IMG/VR virus record: IMGVR_UViG_3300026512_000008
Location: 1 to 64,000 of that record
Length of the DNA stretch: 64,000 nucleotides
Source: a virus
Direction: 5' to 3' (one strand)
A program made the translations under genes and the position numbers. A model generated the notes under the pieces. It was not told the origin of the DNA, ran no database searches, and was given only the letters and a program-made list of their open reading frames with translations. Positions 16,532 to 26,918 of this stretch are shown in pieces. Positions within the stretch are counted from its first letter, which is position 1, and every line of letters begins with the position of its first letter.

Positions 16532-17644
16532 ATGAAAGAATTAATGCCACTTGAACAATTCAAGCAAACACAAACAATAAAATATGGTACAGCAGCAACA
16601 TCTGCTAGTGCTAACCACGCACCTATTTTTATAAAAGAAGAACTAAATAGTTTATATAATTATACAAAGATGAAATTTAGTGAATTACCATTAGAATGGG
16701 ATCCGGAAGCGACATACAAAATAGGCGATGTTGTAGCACATAACGGCGATGTATATGAAGCTATTGCAGATAATGGTAATCAAGAACCACCAGGAGTTGC
16801 ATGGGCACTTTTTGATACTGCGTCTTTAGATTTGGAATTAAAATATGTTCAAATTCATACAGATAAATATATTAACTTATATAATAGAAACTCATATAAA
16901 ATGATGAGGGCAAACGAAAATAGTACTACTGCTATTATGAGTCCAAAAAATGGTTTAGTTCCTTGGGATGATGGGACAAGTTCTGATCTCGGCACATCTA
17001 ACCTTAGATGGAATGATATTTATTGTGTAAATGGACATTATAGTAGTATTAATACTGGTTCTATTACAGCAACAACTGGTTCTATTGGTGATTTATCTGG
17101 TACTTCGTTGGATTATAATTCAGGTGATATAGGGTCATTAAGTGGTAATGTACTAAATTACAATACAGGAACTATAGATTCAATAACAGCAACATCAATA
17201 TCTGTAAATTCTATAACAGCATCTGGTAAAATAACAGCAGATACAATGGAAGCAACAACTTTTGATGGTACTTCTACTAGAGCAAAATACGCCGATTTAG
17301 CAGAAAAATATGAGTCAGATGTAGAATATGCGCCAGGATCAGTTTTAGGTTTTGGTGGAGACAAAGAAATTACTATTTACAATAAAGGTTTAACATTAGC
17401 TGGTGTTGTTTCTACTCAACCAGGATATATGTTAAATAGTGAATTAAGTAATGGTGTTTATATAGCGTTAAAAGGAAGAGTACCTTGTAAAATTATTGGT
17501 GATGCTAAAGCAGGAATGTATATTTTAGCAAGTAACGATGGATTAGGTATAGCAGTTGATAATTACTCATTTGAGGAAAGTAAAATATTACTAGGTGTAG
17601 CTATTTCAAACTCAAAAGATGGTATTGTGGAAATTAAAGTTTAA
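16532..17644 (+). CDS. Tail fibre protein with conserved C-terminal domain
   Basis: This is a 370-residue tail fibre or short fibre protein. Residues 60-95 hold a carbohydrate-binding-like W-x-x-x-x-x-Y-x-x-G-D-x-V-x-x-x-G-x-x-Y pattern (WDPEATYKIGDVVAHNGDVY). After that come NLRWNDIYCVNG and a run of beta repeats (SITATTGSIGDLSG). The C-terminal domain begins RAKYADLAEKYESD and contains GSVLGFGGDKE and LKGRVPCKIIG. The same domain closes the fibres at 17656 and 51742. It is a familiar ending of phage fibre proteins, perhaps a trimerisation or chaperone-like unit. SD AGGAG lies 8 bases upstream. Confidence 0.8.
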   Translation: MKELMPLEQFKQTQTIKYGTAATSASANHAPIFIKEELNSLYNYTKMKFSELPLEWDPEATYKIGDVVAHNGDVYEAIADNGNQEPPGVAWALFDTASLDLELKYVQIHTDKYINLYNRNSYKMMRANENSTTAIMSPKNGLVPWDDGTSSDLGTSNLRWNDIYCVNGHYSSINTGSITATTGSIGDLSGTSLDYNSGDIGSLSGNVLNYNTGTIDSITATSISVNSITASGKITADTMEATTFDGTSTRAKYADLAEKYESDVEYAPGSVLGFGGDKEITIYNKGLTLAGVVSTQPGYMLNSELSNGVYIALKGRVPCKIIGDAKAGMYILASNDGLGIAVDNYSFEESKILLGVAISNSKDGIVEIKV

Positions 17645-17655
17645 GGATATAATAA

Positions 17656-19572
17656 ATGACAAAATTTAATCAAATAGATTTTACAAAATTCGTAGCAGAT
17701 TACTCAGTAATTAATGGAGAATTGGTGGACGAATTTGCATTAAATTTATCTCCACAACGACTTAAAAAAGAAGTTAATAATATTTTTAATATTGTTAATA
17801 TTCTTAACGGTAATAGAATATTAAATTGGAATCCAGTAGAATATTATGTGGTAGGAGAATTAGTACAAAATGACTCCGCTGATGATAAATATTATAGAGC
17901 GAGAAAAGTGTCTGAAAACAAAAGACCTGATTTATTTCCTGATTTTTGGGAAGAAGCATCAAATAAAGATTATACAGAATATGGTGATTTTACTAATTTC
18001 CTTGCTAAAGATAACACAGAACCTTATAGTCCTGCTGGACAATATAATCCAGCAACAAAAGGTTATATTGATTTTGCATTAACTAAAAAATTAGATTTGG
18101 AAGCAACAGCACAAGACAGTTATAAATTAAATGGAGAAGTTGTTACAAATGTATTAGGGGATTCATTAACTAAACCAGCATCACAAAAATTAGTCCAGCA
18201 AGTAGATAATAAATGTAATACGAAATTAGATGCTGACGAATTTAATGCAACAAATGTTATGGCAATGGTACAAAATGTAGATGGTGCAGGAAGTGGTTTA
18301 AATGCAGATTATTTAGACGGACAAAGCTCAGAATATTTTATGAAAGTCGGCACTACTACTAATTTTGATACTATGAAAACTCCAGGGTCATATTTAATTT
18401 CGCCTGGTGGAACTGGTGCTCCTGATAGTGTTGGTACATATGCATTAGTTGTTACGGGTACAAATACTTATTTTTCACAAATTGCAACAAGTGTGACAGA
18501 AAATAAACTTTATTACAGAAGTTATGTTACTTCATGGAGTGCTTGGAAGGAATTTGCAAGTTCAACTGGTTCAGTTGCAACGGCAGATAAATTAACTTCA
18601 CCTGTAACTATTGCTTTAGACGGTGATGCAAGCGGTTCTGTTAGTTTCGACGGATCACAAAATGTTACTATTAACACAACTGTTATAAACGATTCACATA
18701 CACATGACGAAAGATATTACACAGAAGGTGAATCTGACGCTAGATTTTTACCATTACACGCTAAAGCGGACAATTCGGACAAATTAGATAACTTAAACAG
18801 TTCACAATTTTTAAGATCTGACATTGGTGGTGTTGTTTCTGGCAATGTTACAATTAATGCTAACCTTTTAGTGTCGGGAAATACAACTTTTAAGACTGGT
18901 AGTACTAATATAGAATCTGGATCATTAAAAGTTTCTGACAATAATGTTGAAATAGGTGTATGTGATAATCCTACAGATGACACAGCAAATGGTGGTGGTT
19001 TCACTTTATATGGTGCTTCAAATAAATCATTTACATATGATAAAGACGAAAATGCTTGGGAGTCGTCAATAAATATATCAGCAGATTATTTTTTAGGTAT
19101 TGCTGAAAATGCTGAGTTATTAAATGGGTACGATAGTTCAAAAAATGCAGATGCTAATACAGTAGTTGTAAGAGATAGTAATGGTAATATAAATGGTACT
19201 TCTAGTTCAGCAAAATACGCCGATTTAGCGGAATTGTATCCTTCAAAAGAAAAATATATAGCAGGTACATTAGTACAAATTAGTACAAGTGATGATTATG
19301 ACATTGAAGAAAATGTTGATAATGTGTTTGGTGTTATTTCTGATAAGCCCGGTTTTATTCTTGACGATGGTATTGACGGGTTACCAGTAGCAATGGTTGG
19401 TAAAACACCAGTTAGAATAATTGGTAAAATTAATAAAGGTGATAAAATTACTCAAAATGGTAGCGTTGCTATTAAAGCACAACCAAGTGATATTAAAATA
19501 GGTATTGCTTTAGAAAATAAATATACTGAAGAGGAATCATTAATCAAATGTTTCGTTCAAGTTCAGTTATAA
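17656..19572 (+). CDS. Tail fibre protein
   Basis: This is a 638-residue fibre protein. The N-terminal region includes WNPVEYYVVGELVQND, a short carbohydrate-binding-like unit resembling the one in the preceding gene, and AKDNTEPYSPAGQYNPATKGYID. The middle has DADYLDGQSSEYF-type and SHTHDERYYTEGESDARFL collar repeats. The latter contains the HxHDxRY motif that binds metal in T4-like fibres. The C-terminus AKYADLAELYPSKEKY with VAMVGKTPVRIIGK is the domain also found at the ends of the genes at 16532 and 51742. It is 11 bases downstream of the previous fibre gene. Confidence 0.82.
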   Translation: MTKFNQIDFTKFVADYSVINGELVDEFALNLSPQRLKKEVNNIFNIVNILNGNRILNWNPVEYYVVGELVQNDSADDKYYRARKVSENKRPDLFPDFWEEASNKDYTEYGDFTNFLAKDNTEPYSPAGQYNPATKGYIDFALTKKLDLEATAQDSYKLNGEVVTNVLGDSLTKPASQKLVQQVDNKCNTKLDADEFNATNVMAMVQNVDGAGSGLNADYLDGQSSEYFMKVGTTTNFDTMKTPGSYLISPGGTGAPDSVGTYALVVTGTNTYFSQIATSVTENKLYYRSYVTSWSAWKEFASSTGSVATADKLTSPVTIALDGDASGSVSFDGSQNVTINTTVINDSHTHDERYYTEGESDARFLPLHAKADNSDKLDNLNSSQFLRSDIGGVVSGNVTINANLLVSGNTTFKTGSTNIESGSLKVSDNNVEIGVCDNPTDDTANGGGFTLYGASNKSFTYDKDENAWESSINISADYFLGIAENAELLNGYDSSKNADANTVVVRDSNGNINGTSSSAKYADLAELYPSKEKYIAGTLVQISTSDDYDIEENVDNVFGVISDKPGFILDDGIDGLPVAMVGKTPVRIIGKINKGDKITQNGSVAIKAQPSDIKIGIALENKYTEEESLIKCFVQVQL

Positions 19573-19582
19573 GGAATATAAA

Positions 19583-22261
19583 ATGGCATTAACGGGTGTA
19601 ATTCAAAGAAGAGATAATAAAAGTGTTATAACACAAAATCCTCCAAGAGTTGGTGAAATTGTGTATGCTCTTGATACTGAAGAATATGGTTCTTTACAAA
19701 ATGGCACTCTTATATGGAAAAAATTTGACGATATTGTTAAAAGTGTTTCTGGTAAAATAGGTAATGTAACATTAAATAAATCTGATGTAGGACTTGATAG
19801 AGTAAATAACACAAATGATTTAGAAAAACCAATAAACACAGCAACTCAAGAAGCATTAAATAATCATAGTATGTTAATTAACCCACATGGTGTTACTGCT
19901 GAATTATTAGGCTTAGGAAATGTGGATAATACATCCGATATGAATAAACCAGTTTCTATAGCAACACAAGAAGCAATTGATAATGGTATTAGTAGTATTA
20001 CGGATGTAGAAAATGCACTTAAATTAGGTGGTATTGATGCTGATAAATATGCATTAATTGAAAATTATTTTAATAAAACAGAAACACAAGATTTATTAAA
20101 TCAAAAAGCAGATATTGGCGTAAGTTATACTAAAGATGAAACAGATTCATTAATTGATGAAAAAGCAAGTGCACATGACTTAATGCTAACAGATCAAAAA
20201 GTACAAACATTAGAAATATCAAATGCTGGTAAAGCAGATAAAACTTATGTTGATGACCAAGATGATGCATTACAATCTAATATAGATTTAAAAGCAGATC
20301 AAACAGATTTAAACACATTAAATGCAACAGTATCAGACAATATAACAAATATTAATTCAAATAGCACTAAAATTAACACTAATATAGATGATATAAATTC
20401 ATTGAAATTAGGTAAAGCAGATAAAACTTATGTTGATTCACAAGATGCTAATATACAAGACCAAGTTAATACAAACACTAATGATATTGCAAATCTTACT
20501 AGCGGAGGTACCACTAAATCATATGTAGATGACCAAGATGACGCATTAGGTGTTAGAATAGACAATTTAGATTCTAAAAAAGCAGATAAAACTTATGTAG
20601 ATAATCAAGATAATACATTACAAACTAATATAGACAATTTAGATTCTAAAAAAGCAGATAAAACTTATGTTGATTCTGAAATTGATGCTATTGATACTGT
20701 TTCGCAGGATTATGTAGACACAAAAGTAGATGCATTACAAAATTCAAAAGCAGATAAAACTTATGTAGATGATCAAGATAATACATTACAAACTAATATA
20801 GATTTAAAAGCAGATAAAACTTATGTAGATGATCAAGATAATACATTACAATCGAATATTAATAATAAAGCAGATAAAACTTATGTAGATGACAATGTTT
20901 TGAATTTGCAATCAGATATAGACAATTTAGATACAAAAAAAGCAGATAAAACTTATGTAGATAATCAAGATAATACATTACAAACTAATATAGATTTAAA
21001 AGCAGATAAAACTTATGTAGATTCTGAAATTGATGATCTAACAGACAATGTGGACGAATTATATGATACTAAAGCAGATATAACTTATGTAGATTCTGCT
21101 ATTTCTGGTTTAGACGCTAAGGAAGCTGTTTTAGTTGCAACAGATTCTAATATCACATTAAATGGATTACAAACTATTGATGGTATAGAATTAAGTGAAA
21201 ACGACAGAATTCTTGTTAAAAATCAAACAAATGCTGCGGAAAATGGTATATATTCTGTTAAAAGTGATGATTGGATACGAACAGAAGATGCAGACAATAA
21301 TCCAGGGTCTGAAGTTAATAATGGTATGTATTGTTTTGTTACAAACGGAACAAATAATGCAAATACTGGTTGGATTTTAAGTGCTACTGATCCTGTTGAA
21401 TTAGGAACAACAGAATTATATTTTAATATTTTTTCGAATGTAATTATAAATGCTAATGATATATTAACTAAATTAAAAACAGTAGATGGTTCGGGTAGTG
21501 GATTAGATGCTGATTTATTGGATGGTCACGATACTGTATATTTTGCACCACAATCAGATACATATACTAAATCAGAAGTGGATGATAGAGTTGCTGATGC
21601 TACAATGTCAGATGATGGTATTTTAGATGCTGTAAAAAGAGTTGATGGATCTGGCTCAGGTATTGATGCTGATTTATTAGACGGTCATGATAGTTCATAT
21701 TTTGTTGCTAAATCAGGCGGAACAATGTCTGGAGATATTACATTTGTGGAAGACCAGCAAGGAATTGTTTGGACCAGAAATACAGACGGTGCTAGTATTA
21801 AATTTTATAATACAGCAGATGATGATACTAATAGTAGATTAGAATTCTCAGTAAGAGACAACGGTGACGAATTTTTTAGATGGGTTAATGATGGTGTTGA
21901 AAAAATGACACTTAAAGGCGATTTACTAGAAGTACCTAATGCTACTATTTCCGGGGATTTGAAAGCAGGAACTATAACAGAAACATCTGCTAGAAAATTT
22001 AAAAAGAATATTACACCTATTGTAAATGCTATGGATATTATAAATAAAATGACAGGTGTTCAATACCAATGGAAAAAAGATTCTAGTAATGATATTGGTT
22101 TTATAGCAGACGATGTTGAAAAAGTGTTACCAGAGTTAATTTCGTATGATAACGAAGGTGAAATTCAAGGTATGAATTACTCAAAAATAACAGCAGTGTT
22201 GGTTAATGCTTTAAAAGAACAACAAAAACAAATAGACGAACTTAAAAAACTTATTAAATAA
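19583..22261 (+). CDS. Long tail fibre with S74 intramolecular chaperone
   Basis: This is an 892-residue fibre. Residues 1-90 (GVIQRRDNKSVITQNPP, GKIGNVTLNKSDVGLDRVNN) are shared with the fibre at 55611. Residues 210-510 are about ten ADKTYVDxQDxxLQxNID repeats, forming a trimeric coiled-coil shaft. A domain with QTIDGIELSENDRILVKNQT follows, also present in the gene at 58662. Two LDADLLDGHD units come next. The C-terminus is a peptidase S74 chaperone: ETSARKFKKNITPI with the Ser-Lys pair, GFIADDVEKVLPEL and VLVNALKEQQKQIDELK. It would trimerise the fibre and then cut itself off. This is the best candidate for the main receptor-binding fibre. Confidence 0.9.
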   Translation: MALTGVIQRRDNKSVITQNPPRVGEIVYALDTEEYGSLQNGTLIWKKFDDIVKSVSGKIGNVTLNKSDVGLDRVNNTNDLEKPINTATQEALNNHSMLINPHGVTAELLGLGNVDNTSDMNKPVSIATQEAIDNGISSITDVENALKLGGIDADKYALIENYFNKTETQDLLNQKADIGVSYTKDETDSLIDEKASAHDLMLTDQKVQTLEISNAGKADKTYVDDQDDALQSNIDLKADQTDLNTLNATVSDNITNINSNSTKINTNIDDINSLKLGKADKTYVDSQDANIQDQVNTNTNDIANLTSGGTTKSYVDDQDDALGVRIDNLDSKKADKTYVDNQDNTLQTNIDNLDSKKADKTYVDSEIDAIDTVSQDYVDTKVDALQNSKADKTYVDDQDNTLQTNIDLKADKTYVDDQDNTLQSNINNKADKTYVDDNVLNLQSDIDNLDTKKADKTYVDNQDNTLQTNIDLKADKTYVDSEIDDLTDNVDELYDTKADITYVDSAISGLDAKEAVLVATDSNITLNGLQTIDGIELSENDRILVKNQTNAAENGIYSVKSDDWIRTEDADNNPGSEVNNGMYCFVTNGTNNANTGWILSATDPVELGTTELYFNIFSNVIINANDILTKLKTVDGSGSGLDADLLDGHDTVYFAPQSDTYTKSEVDDRVADATMSDDGILDAVKRVDGSGSGIDADLLDGHDSSYFVAKSGGTMSGDITFVEDQQGIVWTRNTDGASIKFYNTADDDTNSRLEFSVRDNGDEFFRWVNDGVEKMTLKGDLLEVPNATISGDLKAGTITETSARKFKKNITPIVNAMDIINKMTGVQYQWKKDSSNDIGFIADDVEKVLPELISYDNEGEIQGMNYSKITAVLVNALKEQQKQIDELKKLIK
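20227..21092 (+). repeat. Coding tandem repeats of the fibre shaft
   Basis: The phrase AAAGCAGATAAAACTTATGT recurs about ten times, with spacing from about 60 to 180 bases, encoding KADKTYVD units. Nucleotide identity is high, so copy number could change by recombination. They are coding and not a CRISPR array. Confidence 0.85.
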
Positions 22262-22280
22262 TACTTATTAAAGGACTTTA

Positions 22281-23306
22281 ATGGAAAGCTTAAAATTTTC
22301 ATTACCTATATACCCAGATTTATCCGCAGATTATATTGAAAAGGAATTTATTCCTTTTCTTATTCAAAATAAAAACAGCATTTATGATTTATATTTTACC
22401 ACTAGAATGGCTCCGTTTAACCAAGATGCTATGGGCACAATATTTTCTAATGAAGATATTATGAGTATGATTACAAATGCTATTATTATACAACAAAAAA
22501 CAGGTATTACAGTATCTGCAGTTTTTAACAATAAATTTATATCGCCTAAAAAAGAAAATTTAGATTTATGGGTCAAAAATTTTCGTATGTTATACAAAAT
22601 GGGTATTAGATCTTGTACTTTACCATTTACTTCATGGATGATGTTTGGTATTATCCAAAAAGAATTTCCAGAGTTAATAGTTAAAAATACTATTTTAGAT
22701 TCTCTTGATGAACCAAGACAAGTGTATGATGCTTTTATAGCAGGATATAATTATGTAAATCTTGACAGAAATTTAATGAGAAACCAAAATAAATTAAAAA
22801 TTATTGACGAAGCAAGAAAAACAGCTGAAAAGAAACTCGGTAAAAAATTGTATTTAAGTTTATTATGGAATGAAAATTGTATAGGAAATTGCCCAATACA
22901 AGAAGAACATTATTTGTACAATTCACATAATAACATAAATACTCAAAAAGATGTTTTCTTTAAAAGTTCATTAGCTTGTATTAGTTGTTCTGAGTGGGAA
23001 AAAACTGATAAAGCATACAAATTTAAAAAAAGTAATATTATACCTAATAAAGATTTTATTTCTGGATTAGATATGATTGATGTATTTAAATTACACGGTA
23101 GAGAATCACATAATGTATTTTTAAATAGTATAGGAATTATTGATAGTATTACAAACAACAAACCTATATATGATGAATTTTTTATGCTTAAAGATAAATT
23201 AAATATAACAGATGAAAAATTTGACAGATGGGTAGACATCACTAAAAATTGTAATTTTGATTGTTGGAAATGTAACGAATGTTCGCAATTATTGGAAAAT
23301 AAATGA
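22281..23306 (+). CDS. Peptidase U32-like Fe-S protein
   Basis: This is a 341-residue protein with a TIM-barrel-like pattern. The segment LSLLWNENCIGNCPIQEEHY (about residues 191-210) fits the cysteine motif of U32 family proteins. A CISC follows about 25 residues later. FKLHGRES (about 269) corresponds to the U32 phrase K-I-E-G-R, and the C-terminus has CNFDCWKCNEC. U32 proteins such as UbiU/UbiV, RlhA and TrhP bind a 4Fe-4S cluster and support oxygen-independent hydroxylation of ubiquinone or RNA; despite the name many are not proteases. The substrate here is unknown. It sits directly after a fibre gene and overlaps a methyltransferase gene by ATGA. A second U32-like protein lies at 41688. 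Confidence 0.6.
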   Translation: MESLKFSLPIYPDLSADYIEKEFIPFLIQNKNSIYDLYFTTRMAPFNQDAMGTIFSNEDIMSMITNAIIIQQKTGITVSAVFNNKFISPKKENLDLWVKNFRMLYKMGIRSCTLPFTSWMMFGIIQKEFPELIVKNTILDSLDEPRQVYDAFIAGYNYVNLDRNLMRNQNKLKIIDEARKTAEKKLGKKLYLSLLWNENCIGNCPIQEEHYLYNSHNNINTQKDVFFKSSLACISCSEWEKTDKAYKFKKSNIIPNKDFISGLDMIDVFKLHGRESHNVFLNSIGIIDSITNNKPIYDEFFMLKDKLNITDEKFDRWVDITKNCNFDCWKCNECSQLLENK

Positions 23307-23907
23307 TAGAAGATATATTACAACAAACAAATAACCAAATATATAAAAAATGGAATATTTGTGGTCTTACTTCTCCAAAATCTCAACATTTTTTAAGTTT
23401 AATATGTAAAAATAAAAATGTATTAGAAGTAGGATATTATAAAGGCGCTAGCACTATTCCAATAGCATCAACAGCTAAATATGTTCTTACAGTAGATGAT
23501 TTGTCTTTTATAGAAAGTGTGCCAGTAAAAATATTAATATTGGTAATACTAATCAAACATTAGAATATAATCTATTGACAAGAAATATAACAAATGTTGA
23601 TATAATTAATGACAATATTTTTTCCGAAAACACATTTAATAAAATTAATAAAATGAATTTTGATATAATTTTTTATGATGCTTCGCATAAAATAGAAGAT
23701 GTTTTTAAATTTTTAATGTTATATGAGAAAACTCTAAATAATAAAATACTTATTTTAGACGATTATAATTTTGAAAGTGTAAGAGAAGCAGTAAATTTTT
23801 TTATAAATACTAAAAGTAAAGTAATAAAATATAAAAAAGAAATAATAACCAACTCAGAATCATTAAATGACTTTTGGAATGGTATAGGTATTTTTGTATT
23901 TGTATAA
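23303..23907 (+). pseudogene. Class I SAM methyltransferase, frameshifted
   Basis: Two adjacent reading frames make one methyltransferase of about 200 residues. The first (23303-23563) has the SAM-binding motif NVLEVGYYKGAST and the acidic strand TVDDLSF. The second frame continues from about 23521 through ITNVDIINDNIF, then FYDASHKIEDVF and ILILDDYNFESVREAV, typical of Methyltransf_24/TylF-like enzymes. Reading would have to shift by -1 near 23520-23532, close to a run of five A. No canonical slippery heptamer is present. This is either a natural loss of function or a sequencing error in the A run. The substrate is unknown; the position suggests fibre or glycan modification. Confidence 0.7.
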
Positions 23908-23916
23908 GGAGTATTA

Positions 23917-24996
23917 ATGGCAAATTTTGTTAATTTTGAAAATAATGCTGGAGAAGAAATTATATCTCCAAACAATAAAATAAATTACAATAAAATAAAG
24001 GGAATACCATCCAATTTAGTAGATGCTGCTAATCATAATCACGACGATTTATATACAAGTAAAAATACTATAGAATCTGAGTTTGGTGCTATTATGGATA
24101 CGGTTGCTTCTTTAACAAAAGCATTAACTATTCGTCCATTAAAAACTAAAGGGTTTTTAAATGGTGGATATAAAAGTTCTTATGTATATGCACAAAGAGT
24201 ACAAAGATTCAACACAGTAACAGAAACTGGTGTTGAAATTGGACAGATAGGAACTGTTACATCATATTATACTCCTGGTGGGTCATCAGAGTTAAAAGGA
24301 TATTTCTTTGGATCAAATACATCAAGTACTAGCAATAAGGCTGAAGATGGTAATGACAGAAAAGGTAAGCATGTTGATAATATAGTTTATCTTACTGAAG
24401 TTGAAACATATTTAGGTAACATTATGTCACACAATGTTAGGTCTACATTATATAATATATATTCTCAATCTCAATTATATGTATGTGATAGTTCCTCTAA
24501 TTGGAGTAGTATTTCTGTTGTTTCTGATGCTGTGACAGTATTATCATCTGCAGCATCGCAAAGTACAACAAGGCAAGGACTATCTTCCGAAGATTTTGGA
24601 TATGTAGTTCAAAATGCAAGCTCAGCGGACAAAACTTCTACAAAATACACATATTTAACGGGTGTGTCTAGTACAGGTACTACACAGCAGATTAGACAAA
24701 TACCTACAGGATTGTCAAAAGATAAAGATAAAGGGTATTGGATTGATTACGGAACAGCCAATAATTGGCGCATTAATATGGTTAATAATAGTGTTTCTAA
24801 TGTTGTTTGTTTTACTGAAGGATTTGGGGAAAGTAACTCTCTTGGTTCTGAAAAAGTAGGTTTTATGATGGGTGGTTACGATGGTAAACAACATGGTAAA
24901 GTTCAAAAAATGGTATGGGCAACCGAAGCTGCTAGTAATGTTCTTGGTGGATCTTTAGCAATACCACAAAGTTCTGCTGGTATGGCAGAATCATAG
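23917..24996 (+). CDS. Tail fibre-like protein, kelch-like repeats
   Basis: This is a 359-residue virion protein. The N-terminus has YNKIKGIPSNLVDAANHNHDDLY, the HxHDD collar motif shared with the genes at 25006 and 26006. A short coiled coil follows. From about residue 85 there are repeated beta units with FLNGGY, GYFFGS, FGYVVQ and GFMMGGYDG, resembling the kelch-like GG-Y/F repeats found in fibre-tip proteins of T4-like marine phages. It is likely a distal receptor-contact protein. SD AAGGAG lies 8 bases upstream. Confidence 0.7.
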   Translation: MANFVNFENNAGEEIISPNNKINYNKIKGIPSNLVDAANHNHDDLYTSKNTIESEFGAIMDTVASLTKALTIRPLKTKGFLNGGYKSSYVYAQRVQRFNTVTETGVEIGQIGTVTSYYTPGGSSELKGYFFGSNTSSTSNKAEDGNDRKGKHVDNIVYLTEVETYLGNIMSHNVRSTLYNIYSQSQLYVCDSSSNWSSISVVSDAVTVLSSAASQSTTRQGLSSEDFGYVVQNASSADKTSTKYTYLTGVSSTGTTQQIRQIPTGLSKDKDKGYWIDYGTANNWRINMVNNSVSNVVCFTEGFGESNSLGSEKVGFMMGGYDGKQHGKVQKMVWATEAASNVLGGSLAIPQSSAGMAES

Positions 24997-25005
24997 GAGA
25001 ATAAT

Positions 25006-26004
25006 ATGGCAAAGTCGGATACATTAATTGTAGCTCTTAAGGACAAAGATGTAACATTATATGATGTAACAAATAATATAAATTTTAATTTATTTGTAAA
25101 TGTACCAGGTTCATTAGTTTCTGGTCAAGGGCATAATCACGATAATTTATATATGAGAACACCGGAAGTTGATTTTTTATTTAAATACGAAAAAGATAAA
25201 GTTGATGTTTTATCAACAAAAATTGAAGTCTTAGGGTATAAAACAGATGTATTAATGAATGGTGGTGGTGATAATAATGACAATAAATTAAGAAATTATA
25301 ACATTAACACAGAAACCGGAAGTGTTGTAAATGCTACTACACCATTTAATACTGTTGAAGGTACTGGTATTAGTTTTCAAAGATTTGGTTTTTTTACAAA
25401 TGAATCATCAAAAATAAGTAAATATGATCATTTTACTGTTACACTAACTAATATTAATGATACTAATTTTAATGTTAAAGCATCATTAATAGACTTTGCT
25501 GTACAGTCAAAAGGGTTTATATTTGATGGAAATAATCAAATAAATTCATTAAATATTTTACTTAATACATTTAGTGTTAAACCAAATGCTGCTCATAAAG
25601 GTAATTTTCGTTCAGGTTTGAGTTCGTTTACTTTTGGATATTTGAAAGGAGTATCTGGTAGTGATGCAGATAAGTTAAAAATTTATAAATATAGTTCGAG
25701 TACAATGAGTGGTGTTACTAATTTTAATATAAATAGTGAAGTATCTGGTTTACAAAAAAATAGTAAAACAGGATATTGGATAGGGTCTAATTGTTATAAA
25801 CACCAATATACTACAGATTCTGTTTCACAATTATTTGGTACAACACAAATAAAATCCAATAATACAGCTAATGACATATTTGGTGTTCTTGTTTCTGGTA
25901 GTGATTCTGTTACTTCAAATAAACTGACTTTTAGTACAGATACTTTTAGTACAATGACAGATAATATAACAAATACAACTTCCGCAAGTTATATAGAGGT
26001 TTAA
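25006..26004 (+). CDS. Tail fibre-like protein
   Basis: This is a 332-residue virion protein with the same plan as the gene before it: VPGSLVSGQGHNHDNLYMR at residues 35-55 with the HxHDxLY motif, a helix, then beta-rich repeats. FGFFTNES, FGYLKGVSG and FGVLVSGSD are distant echoes of the GYxxGG repeats at 23917, and both contain KTGYW or KGYW phrases, so the two are probably paralogues. Separated from its neighbours by 9 and 1 bases. Likely a fibre-tip or accessory receptor-binding protein. Confidence 0.65.
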   Translation: MAKSDTLIVALKDKDVTLYDVTNNINFNLFVNVPGSLVSGQGHNHDNLYMRTPEVDFLFKYEKDKVDVLSTKIEVLGYKTDVLMNGGGDNNDNKLRNYNINTETGSVVNATTPFNTVEGTGISFQRFGFFTNESSKISKYDHFTVTLTNINDTNFNVKASLIDFAVQSKGFIFDGNNQINSLNILLNTFSVKPNAAHKGNFRSGLSSFTFGYLKGVSGSDADKLKIYKYSSSTMSGVTNFNINSEVSGLQKNSKTGYWIGSNCYKHQYTTDSVSQLFGTTQIKSNNTANDIFGVLVSGSDSVTSNKLTFSTDTFSTMTDNITNTTSASYIEV

Positions 26005-26005
26005 T

Positions 26006-26902
26006 ATGAAAGTACAACAATTAAAAATAAATAATAAAAATTTACTAAGAGAGGATGGTACCATTGATTGGTTTGATGTTTATAATGTTCCTATTGTAAG
26101 TATTACCAATAATAATCATACCCATGATGACAGATATTACAGAATATCAGAAGTAAATAGTAGAATATCATCTGCTACAACTGCTATTGAAGATTTAATA
26201 GAAAAAGTAGATTTACTTAACGAAACTACTGGAATATCATTAAATAGCAATGATGCTAGTATTTCTATTCCCGCTTCAAATACATCATTTTCTACAGCGT
26301 TTACTATTTCTGTAGGAGTAATTACTCCTGAACCAGAAAATGCTTCTATAATTTTTAATAAAGAAGACTCATATGAACTGCAAATAAGTACTTCTGGTTA
26401 TCTATCGTATGCTATGCATGATGATTCATCATGGGCATGGATTTACACGGGTATAAAAATTTCATTTAATAAAAGACATATAATCACATTTGTATATGAT
26501 GGTAACAATAATAAAGTATTAATATATATAAATGGTGGACTAATATACGATTCTACTATAAACGGGTCATATTTAACCAATTCACCTTATGACACACCTA
26601 CATCAACAGTTATAAATATACCTAGCACTTTAGCTATAAACAATAATCCGTTATTGTTTGGATTAAGAAGTAATAATGCTGAACCGTTAATAAATGGAAA
26701 ATTTGATACTATTTTAATATATAATAAAGCTCTTTCTAGTAGTGAAGTTAAAACTATTTTAACAGTTAGAGAAAATAATATTAGCAATATTAGTAATTTA
26801 ATAGCATATTATAATTTTGAAGGCACATCACCACTTACAGATAAATCTGGAAATAACATAACAGCATCTACTACCGGTTCGGTTAGTTATGTTGTACTTT
26901 AA
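26006..26902 (+). CDS. Fibre protein with LamG/concanavalin-like lectin domain
   Basis: This is a 298-residue virion protein. Residues 25-50 carry NNNHTHDDRYYRISEVNSRI, the collar motif of the two genes upstream. Residues 75-298 look like a laminin G / concanavalin-type jelly roll. They include FNKRHIITFVYDGNNNKVLIYING and FDTILIYNKALSSSEVKTIL, ending LIAYYNFEG with LTDKSGN. Such domains bind sugars, so this protein could contact a surface glycan. SD GAGG lies 8 bases before ATG. Confidence 0.8.
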   Translation: MKVQQLKINNKNLLREDGTIDWFDVYNVPIVSITNNNHTHDDRYYRISEVNSRISSATTAIEDLIEKVDLLNETTGISLNSNDASISIPASNTSFSTAFTISVGVITPEPENASIIFNKEDSYELQISTSGYLSYAMHDDSSWAWIYTGIKISFNKRHIITFVYDGNNNKVLIYINGGLIYDSTINGSYLTNSPYDTPTSTVINIPSTLAINNNPLLFGLRSNNAEPLINGKFDTILIYNKALSSSEVKTILTVRENNISNISNLIAYYNFEGTSPLTDKSGNNITASTTGSVSYVVL

Positions 26903-26918
26903 TTAAAAAGGAATAAAA

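Noticed and set aside
20227-21092. Regular 20-base repeats that could suggest a CRISPR array
   Set aside because: They are in frame within a fibre gene and encode KADKTYVD coiled-coil units; spacing is variable and no cas genes are near.
23521-23535. Programmed -1 frameshift in the methyltransferase
   Set aside because: No canonical X-XXY-YYZ slippery heptamer in the zero frame and no clear downstream structure; mutation or sequencing error is simpler.
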